From: Phalacrocorax aristotelis
Lineage: Eukaryota > Chordata > Aves > Suliformes > Phalacrocoracidae
Direction of reading: 5' to 3'
DNA: 64,000 bases
Assembly (NCBI RefSeq): GCF_949628215.1
Contig: NC_134283.1
Coordinates: 5,325,610 to 5,389,609 of the forward strand
The position numbers and the translations under genes are program-made. A model generated the notes under the pieces. It did not search any database. It saw only the letters and a program-made list of their open reading frames with translations, and was not told the DNA's origin. Of the stretch, positions 50,481 through 61,400 are shown piece by piece (the stretch's first letter is position 1; every line of letters begins with the position of its first letter).

Positions 50481-53400
50481 GCGCCGTGCTGTGCACAGCT
50501 GGGGGGGGTCTCCTGGGTAAACTAGGCCATCTCGGGGGCCCTTCGCCCTGTCTGCAGCGGGCCATCTGCCCTCGTCTGACACACGGGCACGAGTGTCTCC
50601 TCCCTGCCGTAATGCGCGTTTTAAAACATATATCTACTTTCAGCCTCGTTCGCCCTTTCATTAGGCCTGCAGCTATGTGGCCTGCTCCCTTCCAGCTTCG
50701 CCGGCAAGTGGCCATTTCAGAGAGCTGTCGCAAGCATCGAGCTGCTTAAAGGCTAGCAAGAGGTCTCAGGGGGTTTGCAGGCTGCGGGGTGCTGGGGGGT
50801 TGCATCCCGGAAAGCAGCTTCACGGTTGTGGCAAAAGTCTCACCCCAGGAGCCAAATTTGGGGCACCATTTGGGGGTCCTCTGCAGTTAGGTTCCTTATC
50901 ATGAATAAAAATGATAAGGCTTCTTCCCCCGCCACGCACACACGTTGAAATTAAAATATTAATGTTGCTTGCCTATTTAGGGGAGCTTTTAATCTTAGGG
51001 GGAAAAAAAATCTTTTTTTTTATTGTGTCCATGTTTTTGTCTGTTTACATTGATGGCTAATAAAATACCCAACCTAAATGGCAGTGTTAACTCCTTTCCC
51101 AACTCATAAATGCAAGGGCTGTTCGTAACATCGTGACATGCCTGTTACCCTTGGAATTGTGAATCTCATGTCGAGTCTGATGTGAAATTAGTCTCTGCTT
51201 ACTGGCTAATGGATTCTGCTTCACGTCGTGTACTACAACACCTAATTCAGTACAGTACATCCTCCTGTGATTGATGGTTCTTTATTGCTGGAAAACAACC
51301 AGTGAAAGTTGAGTTGCCATTAATTTTTTTAAAAATGTTAATATCCATTAAATTTTTATAACTGAATATGATGGGGCCTTTGTGGCCTGTGATGTTTTAT
51401 GTAACCATTTTTTTCCCCCACATATTTACATGGGCCTATATTTCAGACACTGGCTGAAAGGAGCTTAGCTGACTTCCATTCAATCTACCACGTAAAGTGT
51501 ACTCTTCTACAGTAAGATGGTGGAATTTCTACCCCAATTAACAGATGCTGCTAATGAAAGACTAAAACTCATGCACTGGGGGATCAGAACACATCTTTCC
51601 TTGCTTTCAAAAGGGTGTAGGTGTTGAGCTTAGTTAGCCAGCAGTGTATGACAGAGTAAGACTCCCATTACCTGCATTGCAACATCATTATTTTTTCTTA
51701 CCTGTATGTAATACTGTCCTTTAAAGTGAGATTTCTGCTTCTGTTTTTTGCCAGTTTATTAACCCCCTGGAGATTTCAAATGACAGTTTTTAGGTTTTCT
51801 TCCTTGGAAGGCTGTGGAGAAGCAGCCTGTGAATGTGCTGCTGTGACATTTGCAGGTTTACAGTCCGGGCAGTAGTAACCAGCTTTGAAGAGATGAGTAG
51901 GTTTTGAAAAGGTCATACATAGATCTCGTATTTAGCACTTTCCTTCTGCAGATCTTGTTGTTTACAAATGTTTTAATTAATCCTTTAGCATATGTATTAT
52001 CACAATTCAACAGTCAGGTGAAGTGTCACCCGAAGGTGTCATGTGGTCAGTGGTGGCGGTGTGAAGACCCTTTGTGCTAACTACCGGACCACATGTGCTC
52101 GCCTCTTGATGTCGAAGGATGGCTCATGCTTTTAGATCTTGCACCATCTGGTCCAGGTCCCATTGTTTGGGGAAACTAATCCAAATAACCACTCGGTTAC
52201 CTACTTACATACTCTGTCTACCACAATGGGTATATCTTTAGTTCATCCATGTGTGTTTACATTTTAGATAAATGTGATCATGTATTTTTTATCTAGTTAT
52301 TCCTGTAATAATCTTTAGGGACATAATCTTTAAAATGTAATGTGAAATGAGTATTTAATTGGGTGCTTGTAGCAGAATTTCTCCTGTTGAGATTTCTGAC
52401 TGGCTAACCAATTTCCTTGAGCAATATGGTTTTCCACATGATAGATTCCCTTATTTTCCTCAAGAAGATACAGTAATTTTAATTGGAAAGCTTTGACATA
52501 TTTTGGATCAACTCAGAAAAGAAAAGTCAATTTTTCTTTCATTAAAGATCTTGTACAAATGGATGCAAATAGAAATATAAATGGAAAACGAGACAGTAGC
52601 GCTATATTGGCTTTTACTTCAGAGTTTGCTTTGATGTGCTTGGGCATTTTCTAAAGACTGAAAAGGTGTGGGGGTGTATATAATATATATATTACATATC
52701 TGTATTACCTATATACTTTAAATAAGCCCAGTAATGCAGGAGGTTTTTGTGGGAGGGAAACGTTTTGCAATGCTGTCTTGGGCTTTACCCCCAGCCAAGC
52801 CCATTTTAGCTGGGACCTAAACAACATCCAAGTCTCTGCCAGTGTTCAAGGGATGGATGTGCCCCACTGGCACATTATCTGTCAGACTGACGGCTTATCT
52901 AAACATAAAAATGATGCTGCAGTAAATGAGGGGGGTAAAATCAGTTGATATGAAATTCCTCTGCGGTGTTGCACATACAGGTATGCTTTGATAGCCACAA
53001 AGCAATTTTTGTACAAGAGTGTGTATAAACTGTACTGGTAGACTTGCCTCTAGCTGGGTGTTACACTGGTATAAAGGTACACCTCTGGCAGTTATTCAGA
53101 GACTTTCTCTAGACCGTAAGAGAGGTTCCAGCTCTTAGGCATGCAAAAAGGATTACTACTGTAAAGTTGTGAAGAGTTCTCTTTTTCCCAGCATGTTTAA
53201 CATTGTTGATACTTGAATTACCACTCAGTTCAGGCACCTGACAAATGGAAATAAAAGGGGTGTTTCACATACATCAGGTCTGTAACTTTGCGCTCTCAGC
53301 AATATTTCATAGGCTGTGGCAGATGTCCTCTTTTAGTCCCAGCTGTGAGAGAGGTTACTGTTCCTATCTGCCTGTTCCCATCCTCTGCCAAAGGTTACCA

Positions 53401-56400
53401 TCGAGAAATTAATTTACAGGAATGTCCTTGTATTAGGCAAAATTAGGAGCCTTACCCTAAACTAAATTATTGGTTTCATCTAACTTGGCAGCCTGTTCCT
53501 GCAGGCGCTTACACATACTGCTGGACTGATGCTTTGGTGGGTCATCGATGAGAAGCTAAGAGCTGGTAACATCTTCCTCTAGCGCAGCCAGATACAAAAG
53601 ACTTCTTTTTGTAACCTCAGTTACCTTTTTCCACTTCCAAAGGCAGGTTGCAGCCTTCAGGGCTACAAATGCAAGCCAGTTCATTAAAAGAAACCTGAGA
53701 AAAGAGGACGGTTTAAAGTATCGGTGTTTCAAACAATGGCCAACCTGGAGTGACCCACCTCTAGCTCAGAGCTCCAATGCTGTTTGTATGGGTGGTGTTG
53801 GTTTCTGACATGCAGCAGTAACTAACACCGTTATGTTCTCTCTGGCCTTTGCTGAAAGGTTAGAAAAATCTTAGCAAATTGTTGTTAAGCAGTTGTAGCA
53901 ACTCAGATCCATTGAAACTAAGCAGGAAAGGTCAGTCTCTTTGTGTATAAGTACAGATGTGGCTGACTGTTGACTTGCAGTAGGTAGCTGTGATCAGCAG
54001 TTGTTTACTTTTCCACTGCCTGTTTGCCCAAACTCAGACCAAACCCAGAGAAAAATCACAAAAAGCATTTACTTTTTATCAGCTGTTAAATACTGTGTAA
54101 TGGATAATTGCCATCATGTAATTATTGCATGCTCAGAACATACTCGTGATGCAAAACACTGAAGCTGTGTGTTTATGTGTCTTTGGTTTTAGTTCATGCA
54201 AAGGGGTCTGGATGCACAAACTAAAAAGCAGCTAGAAGAGGAAGAAAAGAAGATAATTAGTGAAGAACACTGGTATCTTGATTTACCAGATCTAAAGGAG
54301 AAAGAGTAAGCTAGTACCCTTTTGTACTTCTTATCACCGTTGGATTGTTGTGGAGTGGGAAGAGAATATACATATTTTTCCCTATAAAATAAGTATTATT
54401 AATAACCGATTAACAGAAGCAAAAATAGTGACAGACTGACATTTCAGGTTTTTTTAAATTATTATTTATTTTCAGGGACATGCTCAAGGTTGCCTAGTGC
54501 AGTTGACCTACTTCCATTTCTTGTGTGTGGTGGTTTCTTTCACTCACAGTTTCTTCTAGGTGCATGTAATTAGTTTCTTTCAGGCAGGGACCAATTCATT
54601 TACTGCTGCTTTTTCCCTTCATTTGAAAAAAGAAGTTTGAAACCTTGTGTTAGTAAATTCAGCTGCAGTCACACAGTTAGGTCCATTCAGGACAGAACTG
54701 TCTTCTTCAGTCCAGCTCACTTCAAATCCAGTTTTTGAAACAGGAGAGATAATGGCAAAAATAAAGGAAGGCTTAGCTAATAATGAAGAAAATGTTCATT
54801 CCTGTTATTTAGAAAGGTGCTTTGAATAGCTAGAGAACTACTTTTAAAACTGCTTTATTTTTGTCCTTTCAGAAGAGGACAAAAATTCCACTGAGGCAGA
54901 ACATACGTAACTTTTAAAAAGCTGGGATCCAGGGAATTAACTGTAGTTGAATAAGGTCATTGATAAACTATTTTCCATTACTGTTGGCAGACATGACAAA
55001 AAGGTATCAGCTTCAGTTGCAGCAAGGAAGGTTTAAGCTGGACATTGGGAGAATTTTTCTAACAATGAGGCTATTGAAGCACTGGAATAGATTGCCTAAG
55101 GAGACACTGGTTTCTTCATCATTGGAAGTCTTTTGAGGACAGGTTAGATGGACCTCTGCTGTTCATGGTACATGTTTAACTGATCCCACCTTGAGGTAGG
55201 AGAATGAGCTTGATTTCTTCAGCCTAGCTTCCTATGACCGTAGGATTTTGTTTTACATGGGAGATGAAGAAGAGGGAAGAGGTGCATATGTGTGCGAGGA
55301 AAAGAAGGATAGAACAATTCACGGAAGTACTTTTATCTAATGTGTGTATTATGAACGCTTCAGGGTCATGTTTCTTTTCTCGCTCCATGCTCATTAGAAG
55401 AGGAAAAAAAGAGGGAGAAAGGGGAAATCTTTCTCTGCTGAACAGAGAATTACACAGTGTTCTATATCCTGACAGACTCAACTAATGCCAGGTCTAACAT
55501 CACAATGAAAAATTAATTAGAAGCTTTTGCTGGTGTAGTAATGCCACCTGGAGAGTGATATTTATGTGGTATTTTTATTCTGGCAAAAGCATTAATGTAG
55601 GTGGAATCATACCAGCAAAGAGTGATTTTTGTCAGGAGAGTTAATTTTGCTTGTGGAACTGGCACAGCTTTACTGGCAAAAAGTATTTCTTTGCACTCCA
55701 AGCTCCTTGTATTGAAAGATTTATCAAAGCAGTTAAGCTTCAGAAAGTAGTTGATGGTTTAAAATACACTGTGGTTTTGTTTATTTGTGCGGGGGGAAGA
55801 CAGCAAATGCTTCTTGCATTTGTTTAACTTGATTATTTTAAAGCACTCTGACAAATGCTGGGTTTGGGGTTTCATGCAGGAGCTTTATAATAGAAGAGAG
55901 GAGCTTCATGCCATGTGAGGATCTACTTTATGGCAGAATGTCCTTCAAAGGATTCAATCCAGAAATTGAGGTACCATTTAAATATTCTGTTTTGAGGTGG
56001 TCTTGCATTAGGATTGAAGCCCTGGGGGAAGGGGATTTGAGTGTTCATACTGCATGCTGTTAGGCCTTTGCAACACCTTGCATAAATCCTCCCATGCACA
56101 GGAAATCCCTGATTCAAACCAAGATGTTGATCAATGCACCATCTGGTAACTAGAAGCTTTTTATGTCCTTGCGTTGATGGTCAGTAATTGCATGACTCCT
56201 GCAGATTTTCCTTCCCTGAAGTGAGGAAACTGTCCCACATGCTGCTCACCAAAACAATTGCTCACTTTTCCTCCTGCCATTTAATTTAGAGTCCAATCCT
56301 ACAAACTTTCAATGCTATTTATTCAACACTTACTTGTGTAAGTAAGGGCTTAAAGTTCCAAAGTAAAAATTCTGGGTGAAAGAGTCTTTTAATTTCTTCC

Positions 56401-57701
56401 TGGCTTGATTCATGCTGATAGAACTACAATGAGCTAGTAATAAAAATGTTACACCACTGAACTGAAGCAAGAGGATGAAGATGTAAAGACTAAGAGGTGT
56501 GCAAAAGGCTATGCAAGGTGTTTTACTAGGGGATTCTTTTAGTTATTTTGAACTTGCTCTCACTGTGACTTGGTGTATTTCTTCATGATTTTTACTAGTA
56601 GTTTATTGTAAATCCTTGCAGATATTTTTCTTTCCTAACAAAACTAGTTCAAGGCCTATGTGCTAGCATCATAATGAAAAATTAATTATGATCTAATTCT
56701 GTGGTCTCCTGAAGATGTTTGGCATGCCCTTGAGGATGTTCGAATAGTACAATTCACTGAAAACCCTGGGTTTGCCTCTTTTCCCAAAGGCAAACTCTAA
56801 ACTCGGCTTAGCAACAGGCAAGCACGTTGTCTTTTCTTCATGAGCTTTCGTATCAGTTTGCTCTAGCCCAACCAGGGAAGAGCAAATAATTACTAAATTT
56901 GATTCTTACCTTTTATGCATTTCTCCTACCAGTGAATTTCAGCATCGTTGCCATTGTGTTAGGGTTACATGTTTAAGGTATTTTTTTACTTCATTTTCAG
57001 AAGTTAATGATCCAAATGAACTCTAAGTGCAAGGAAGAAGAAATTGAAGTGGATGATAAAATGGAGGCTGATGTGTCAGATGAAGAGATGGCCAGAAGGT
57101 AAGTTATATTTTATGATATAATCAATATTAGCTAGGAATATGATACGTTACTGCATTATATGTGGGAAAATAAACCCCCAAAGCAAACAAACACAATAAA
57201 ACAACAAAAAACCCACAACAGAATATGGTACTTTACAGAACTGATTTTCCAGGAATTCTGGTGTGTATTGAGTGGAATCTCCATCACTTTTGGGGGTTAA
57301 ATGTCTTGTAGAGGTTTTCTGCCCTTTGATATCCAGGTATTCCATGCTAATTCCCTCCTTGTTCCAGACTGCTAACAAACCCAAACTATCAGAATGAATA
57401 ATAATGTAATAAGTGATAATGTAGTACTTGTGCTGCTTAAGCTTCTGATGACCGGCTTTTTTACACCACTTAAATTGTTGATTAGATTTATGATGTGCTC
57501 CATTGAAGTTTTCTCTGATTTTAGTAAAAGCTGCAAATTTTTTATTATCTTTGCAGATATGAAACATTAGTGGGAACAATAGGGAAGAAATTCTTGAGAA
57601 AAAGAGACCAACGCGTACTCCAGGATGAAGATGAAGATGGGAATAGTAACACAAGACCTAGTAAAAAAGCTAAGAAAAAGTTCTTAAAACCGCAGGATTA
57701 A
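50197..57701 (+). CDS. MPHOSPH6: MPHOSPH6 (M-phase phosphoprotein 6), complete five-exon CDS
   Basis: The coding exons are 50197-50247, 54193-54305, 55880-55970, 57001-57098 and 57557-57701. They join in frame to 166 codons including TAA, giving 165 residues; human MPHOSPH6 is 160 as I recall it. Every junction is GT-AG. The product is a nuclear cofactor of the RNA exosome, known to help mature the 3' end of 5.8S rRNA and to link the exosome core (EXOSC3/RRP40) with the MTR4 helicase. Visible hallmarks are an N-terminal LSKNLLRMKFMQRG block (residues 9-22), an acidic-basic helix-like stretch and EEHWYLDLP (about 32-49), the conserved YGRMSFKGFNPEIE motif (72-85, the part of the family that contacts RRP40), an acidic segment with the CK2-like site VSDEE (Ser111), YETLVGTIGKKF (119-130), and a lysine-rich tail KKAKKKFLKPQD resembling a nuclear localisation signal. 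The five extra residues relative to human fall in the acidic linker and the tail. The start ATG sits in a perfect Kozak context. Confidence 0.97.
50248..54192 (+). other. MPHOSPH6: MPHOSPH6 intron 1
   Basis: This 3,945-base intron starts in the CpG island with GTGAGG and ends at TTTTAG. The interior is AT-rich. It holds a short TA-rich microsatellite near 52675. The stretch at about 52895-53070 reads like a degraded interspersed repeat, but I cannot name the family. No internal gene or exon is recognised. Confidence 0.9.
52675..52717. repeat. TA-rich simple repeat
   Basis: GTGTATATAATATATATATT and its continuation form an imperfect TA/CA-type low-complexity patch inside MPHOSPH6 intron 1. 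It is short and impure. Confidence 0.7.
54193..54305 (+). CDS. MPHOSPH6: MPHOSPH6 coding exon 2
   Basis: This exon encodes residues 18-54 and the first two bases of Glu55. It is preceded by TTTGGTTTTAG and followed by the donor GTAAGC. It carries FMQRGLD, the KKQLEEEEKK charged stretch and SEEHWYLDLP, all conserved in vertebrate MPP6. Intron 1 before it is 3,945 bases. Confidence 0.96.
54991..55244 (+). mobile_element. CR1 LINE 3' fragment (diverged) in intron 2
   Basis: The sequence follows the CR1 3' end in sense orientation. It has CTTCAGTTGCAGCAAGGAAG, then GGTTTAAGCTGGACATTGGG, then AAGCACTGGAATAGATTGCC, then a tail with ACTGATCCCACCTTGAGG and AGCCTAGCTTCCTATGACCG. This corresponds to the end of the CR1 ORF2 and its 3' UTR, judged against the CR1 consensus as I know it. 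High divergence suggests an old copy. Boundaries are approximate. It lies within intron 2 of MPHOSPH6. Confidence 0.8.
55523..55684. mobile_element. MITE-like non-autonomous DNA transposon relic
   Basis: The ends are imperfect inverted repeats. The left end GCTTTTGCTGGTGTAGTAA (from 55523) pairs with the complement of GGCACAGCTTTACTGGCAAA (55661-55680 and a few bases beyond). A second internal pair involves TCTGGCAAAAGC and ACCAGCAAAGAG. The 162-bp size and symmetrical ends suggest a hAT-like MITE. I do not recognise an exact family and see no clear target duplication. Confidence 0.5.
55880..55970 (+). CDS. MPHOSPH6: MPHOSPH6 coding exon 3
   Basis: This exon completes Glu55 and encodes residues 56-85. 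Its acceptor is TTTCATGCAG and its donor is GTACCA. It contains the most conserved family motif, CEDLLYGRMSFKGFNPEIE, the exosome-core (RRP40) contact region. ERSFMPCED occupies the position of human EQSFLLCED (recalled), a conservative divergence. Intron 2 before it is 1,574 bases and contains a CR1 fragment and a MITE-like element. Confidence 0.96.
57001..57098 (+). CDS. MPHOSPH6: MPHOSPH6 coding exon 4
   Basis: This exon encodes residues 86-117 and the first two bases of Arg118. The acceptor is TTCATTTTCAG and the donor is the near-consensus AG/GTAAGT. It encodes KLMIQMNSK followed by an acidic segment ending in DVSDEEMAR, a CK2-type phosphorylation context. It is one residue longer than the human counterpart as I recall it. 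Intron 3 before it is 1,030 bases. Confidence 0.95.
57557..57701 (+). CDS. MPHOSPH6: MPHOSPH6 coding exon 5 (terminal) and stop
   Basis: This exon completes Arg118, encodes residues 119-165 and ends in TAA at 57699-57701. The acceptor is TTATCTTTGCAG. It encodes YETLVGTIGKKF, an acidic DEDEDG stretch and the lysine-rich tail ending in FLKPQD, the conserved family C-terminus. It is about four residues longer than human between the RKRD and KKAKK blocks. Intron 4 before it is 458 bases. Confidence 0.96.
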
Positions 57702-58490
57702 TGTCAGCTGTACAACTGGAGCTAATAGAAATGTTATCTACCAAATATACTACCACGACTGGAGGTTGTTTGGAGTTTTTGCTATTTAATGTAAAGGACA
57801 GGTTTGTAAATCTGAGTCTGTTCTCATTGAAAATTTTACCATCCACGTGACAAACATTTTTCAAGGTGGATGTGTGTATAATGGATGTCATACATCCTTT
57901 CCGCTCAGCAACTTTTAATGTTTCAGCCTTTTTAAATGTTGTGCATAACATGATCGAGTGTCACGCGCGGTCGAGAGCAACTTTATTTACAATTTGTGGT
58001 GACATCTGAAAGAAGTATTTGGAGTAAAGATGAGCTTTGTCCAGTCCGGTCAGGCGGTTCAGCTTTCGCTGTGTTTTTTTTATTATGAAAATGAAAACCT
58101 TTGCTGTCTTCAAATTGAAAAAAGTCAGCAGAAACATGTGTTTGGGTTTGGGCTTTTTTTTTTTTACTGTGCTAAAAATAAGACAGGAAAAGAACAGAGA
58201 GATAAAATCCATTTTGTAGAATTTTATTTTATATAAAGCTTATTTAAAAATAGAGGGGTTTGTAGTAAAATTTTATAGAGCAAACCAAATATTGGGCAAC
58301 ATTTACAGTTTGACACTTGAGCAGATTGTGAGTCTTAATTTCTGTCTTCCAAAAGAAGTTTGCTAATCTTGTCTCTTTTTCAACAAAAAAAAAAACCATC
58401 TTATAATTATCTAGGTCTTGTCATAAAAGCATAATAACAGCTTCAGAAACGTATTTGAAAGCTGAATAAAGCCTGATTTTTATTTTTTTT
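57702..58490 (+). other. MPHOSPH6: MPHOSPH6 3' untranslated region (probable)
   Basis: This is AT-rich sequence from the stop codon to just past the first canonical AATAAA in the region. It contains a T tract near 58157 and an A tract near 58384. The end at about 58490 is an inference from the signal position; the exact cleavage site cannot be read from sequence. Confidence 0.7.
58465..58470 (+). terminator. Polyadenylation signal AATAAA for MPHOSPH6
   Basis: This is a canonical AATAAA 764 bases after the stop, followed within 30 bases by a T-rich run and a TGTGG stretch, as expected for a downstream U/GU-rich element. I found no earlier canonical AATAAA between the stop codon and this site. 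Confidence 0.75.
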
Positions 58491-61400
58491 TGTGGTTAAT
58501 GATTGTGGTTTAGCTAATTTAATGTAAAAATGATGCTAAATACAATCTGATGGAAGAAGCGATCCTGTTTTGTGCTGGCCACAGATGTCCCCAAATATTA
58601 GTTGACTGCACTGACGACTTCTGCTTAGTGTGCAGTGGAGCCATCTGAGGTAATGTTCGGACAGAAACATCATGCCCTTTGGTCCGTCGGTGCTCTGGGC
58701 GTACTGAAAAATGTCAGTGTGGTCTTGTCTAAAATCATAGCAGTTCTCTGTGTCCTGTCTTTCAACAAGAAATATTTCTTTCTGTTACGTCATTTCGTCT
58801 AAGTTACTCATCCTTACTGCTGACTCTGCAGAAAGAGGACTTTGTTAAATGGCAGCAAGCACTGGCCATTCTGTCATGGACACAAGAAGCTTTTTTTAAC
58901 AACTCAGTGAAGCAAGATGTGAAACTCAGTTATATAAAGAAAGAGACTGTGTGTCTGCTGTATTTTTTATGTGATATATGAACTATAATCCATATATCAA
59001 GGGCACCTCATTAGATATTCAAGATGGATCACACATGGGAAGAGAAATATACTTTTAACCTAGTAAGGGGACCTTATACAGGTGGAAAGTCTGTGATTCA
59101 TGATCTGAGATAGTTTTTCAGAGCTAATTAAATGCTGCTGGTTCAATTACTTAAAACCTGATCATATATTATTGCTAGCTGAAAAGAAGTTAATGATGGC
59201 AAGACATTTTTCTTCCCATGGAAGTTGTGACCTGAGCTAAGAAATGATTTATTGTTGGTCATCACAAGAAAAACTCAGAATATATCCCATTATTCTTTCT
59301 TGCTTATTAGTAGGAAAATTATCCCCCTCTCTCTGAACACATTACTTCAAGGGGCAGAGAATTTCTGCATAGCTGTGCTAGATAGTTGAGAGGGAAAATG
59401 TGTTCTAGTGAACCACCAGCAACCAGGAGGTGTCACTGTGACTGCACAGCCTGAGGCAGTGGCTTGGAGAAGGCTCCAGTGGTGTCATGTAAAGGAGCTT
59501 TTGGGTAATTTTGATAACTTAGTGGCTCACATGAACTCTGTGTGAAGTCTTTTTTTGTCAAGGTTCTATGCTGAGAGCTCTTCTGCATTTCAGAGTTCTT
59601 TTCAGTCCGATGGGGGTAATTTTGCACAGTTAAAGGGCATTCTGCTGTACGTTGGTCCTTAATTTCATGTCATTTCCTGAGGGATGGCTGGAAACAAGAG
59701 TGACATGCTGCGTGGGTAAGAGTGTGAGTGAACTCTCAACAGCTTCCTAGGAAATCCATGATCTTGGAATTTGGGAGGGCGGGAAGGGTCATTCTTTGGT
59801 TTCTTAAGCATGCCCAACACCAGCTATGAAGAAATGATAGATTTTGGTTTATTGTCTTCAAATCTGGGTGCTCTGCTGTTCACATTTAGCTGGTGGCTGG
59901 GTGAGCTATTGAAATGCTACAGTAAGAACAACTGCTAATTTTTAGCACAATCTCTTATTCACGTGGAGTTTGTGAAATACACCTTTAAAAGCACTGTTCG
60001 TAGTGCATTCTTACGAGCAAGACAGCCCTACGTGGCTTTTTAAAATGTACTTATAAGTGCCCCGAGTTACAAGCAGGCATTTTATGATGGGATCTGAAAT
60101 ACCCATCTGTATTTCCAACCTTTTAAATGCGCGCACACACGCGCACGCGCGCACACACACACACACACGTGTGTGTATATATGTACGTATGTATTTTAAG
60201 CCTGGCTCGAGCTTCCTAGCCAGGGTAGAAGCATTCTGCTATATGAAATCTGTGTTTGAACTGCTCTCGACAGAGATGTCAGTAGCAGCGAAATACTCAT
60301 CATGCAAACCTACATTAACTCAAGCTTTCTTGGCTCTGACACAGTCTCAAATGCAGACCCTTTTTCACGTTCAGCTTCCTAAGCTGTAGAACTTTCCCAC
60401 GTGGTCGTGCTTCTAAACGAAAAGCATTTCTTCTTTGAGAACAAAAGCAAGTTGGGTAAGCGGTAAGCATTTTTGTTAAAGAAAATGGCTGTCCACAAAG
60501 TTTAGTGGGTAAAGAGTTATCAGACACCAGAAGTGTTTGTGCCTGTTACGGTAAGGTACCTTTTAAAGCAAACAAAGCAGTGCCTGCGCTGTGGTTCATG
60601 CTCACCGACAGCTCGCAGCATTTGGTTTAAGCCCGTCTCTTGTTAGGTAAATTTTTGCCCCTCCCTTTGACAGGCTGACTTTATTTCTGTAATAACTGCT
60701 GACATTGGAAACATGGAAGTATTGAACAACTTTGTCTTTCTTGCTGATGTTTCTCATTTTGTTACTTTTATTCTGCTTAGTATTGGATCTTAAGAAGTCC
60801 AGGACCAGAGTCCAACTGAGGCGAGCCATCCTGTATCCTCCCGTTAGTAATGCATGAGCCGATTAAACTTTGATTCTCTGGGGAGGGGGGAGGATGTTCA
60901 GTGGTGCCATGGAGTTTGAACAGTGTTTCTTCTCTTATGTGTCTTGTTTCCTAATAAGACACTCCATTATACAATTCCACAATTGCGGATGGCTGTCGTT
61001 GCCATGGGGCATTGCATGTGTGTGTAACGGGCAGCTGGGCTGGGATTCTGGGACTTAATCCAGCATTCAGACTTTAAAAGAAATTGTCTCGTCTTTCTAT
61101 TAATTGGAATACCATACTTTTAAATTGTATTTGGAATGATACAAGTCCTGGGTGGGGGGTTATAAGCATTTGTTCTGCTTCATTTCAACAACAGTCAACA
61201 ACTAAAACTGCATGATAGCTTAGGCTCTCATTAAACCTTTCTCAGAGAGTGTTCATAAAGCCTAGTGGTGGTGAAAGATGTCAAACATCCTGTGTTTCTG
61301 TTCTGCATGTGAACACAGGTTTCGCTGAGAGCTGATGCTTTAAGGACTTGGTTGTTTCTTTTGTTTTCAGTCTGGGAGAGCTGTCTCCCTTCTAAGTAAT

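Noticed and set aside
49984..50733. 249-codon open frame on the minus strand across the CpG island
   Set aside because: It is proline/arginine/alanine-rich and antisense to MPHOSPH6 exon 1. Stop codons are scarce in such GC-rich DNA, and no domain is visible.
52895..53070. Repeat-like text in MPHOSPH6 intron 1
   Set aside because: It suggests an old DNA transposon, but I could not find paired ends or a reliable consensus match.
57148..57654. 168-codon open frame on the minus strand
   Set aside because: It lies antisense to MPHOSPH6 intron 4 and exon 5 and matches no known protein.
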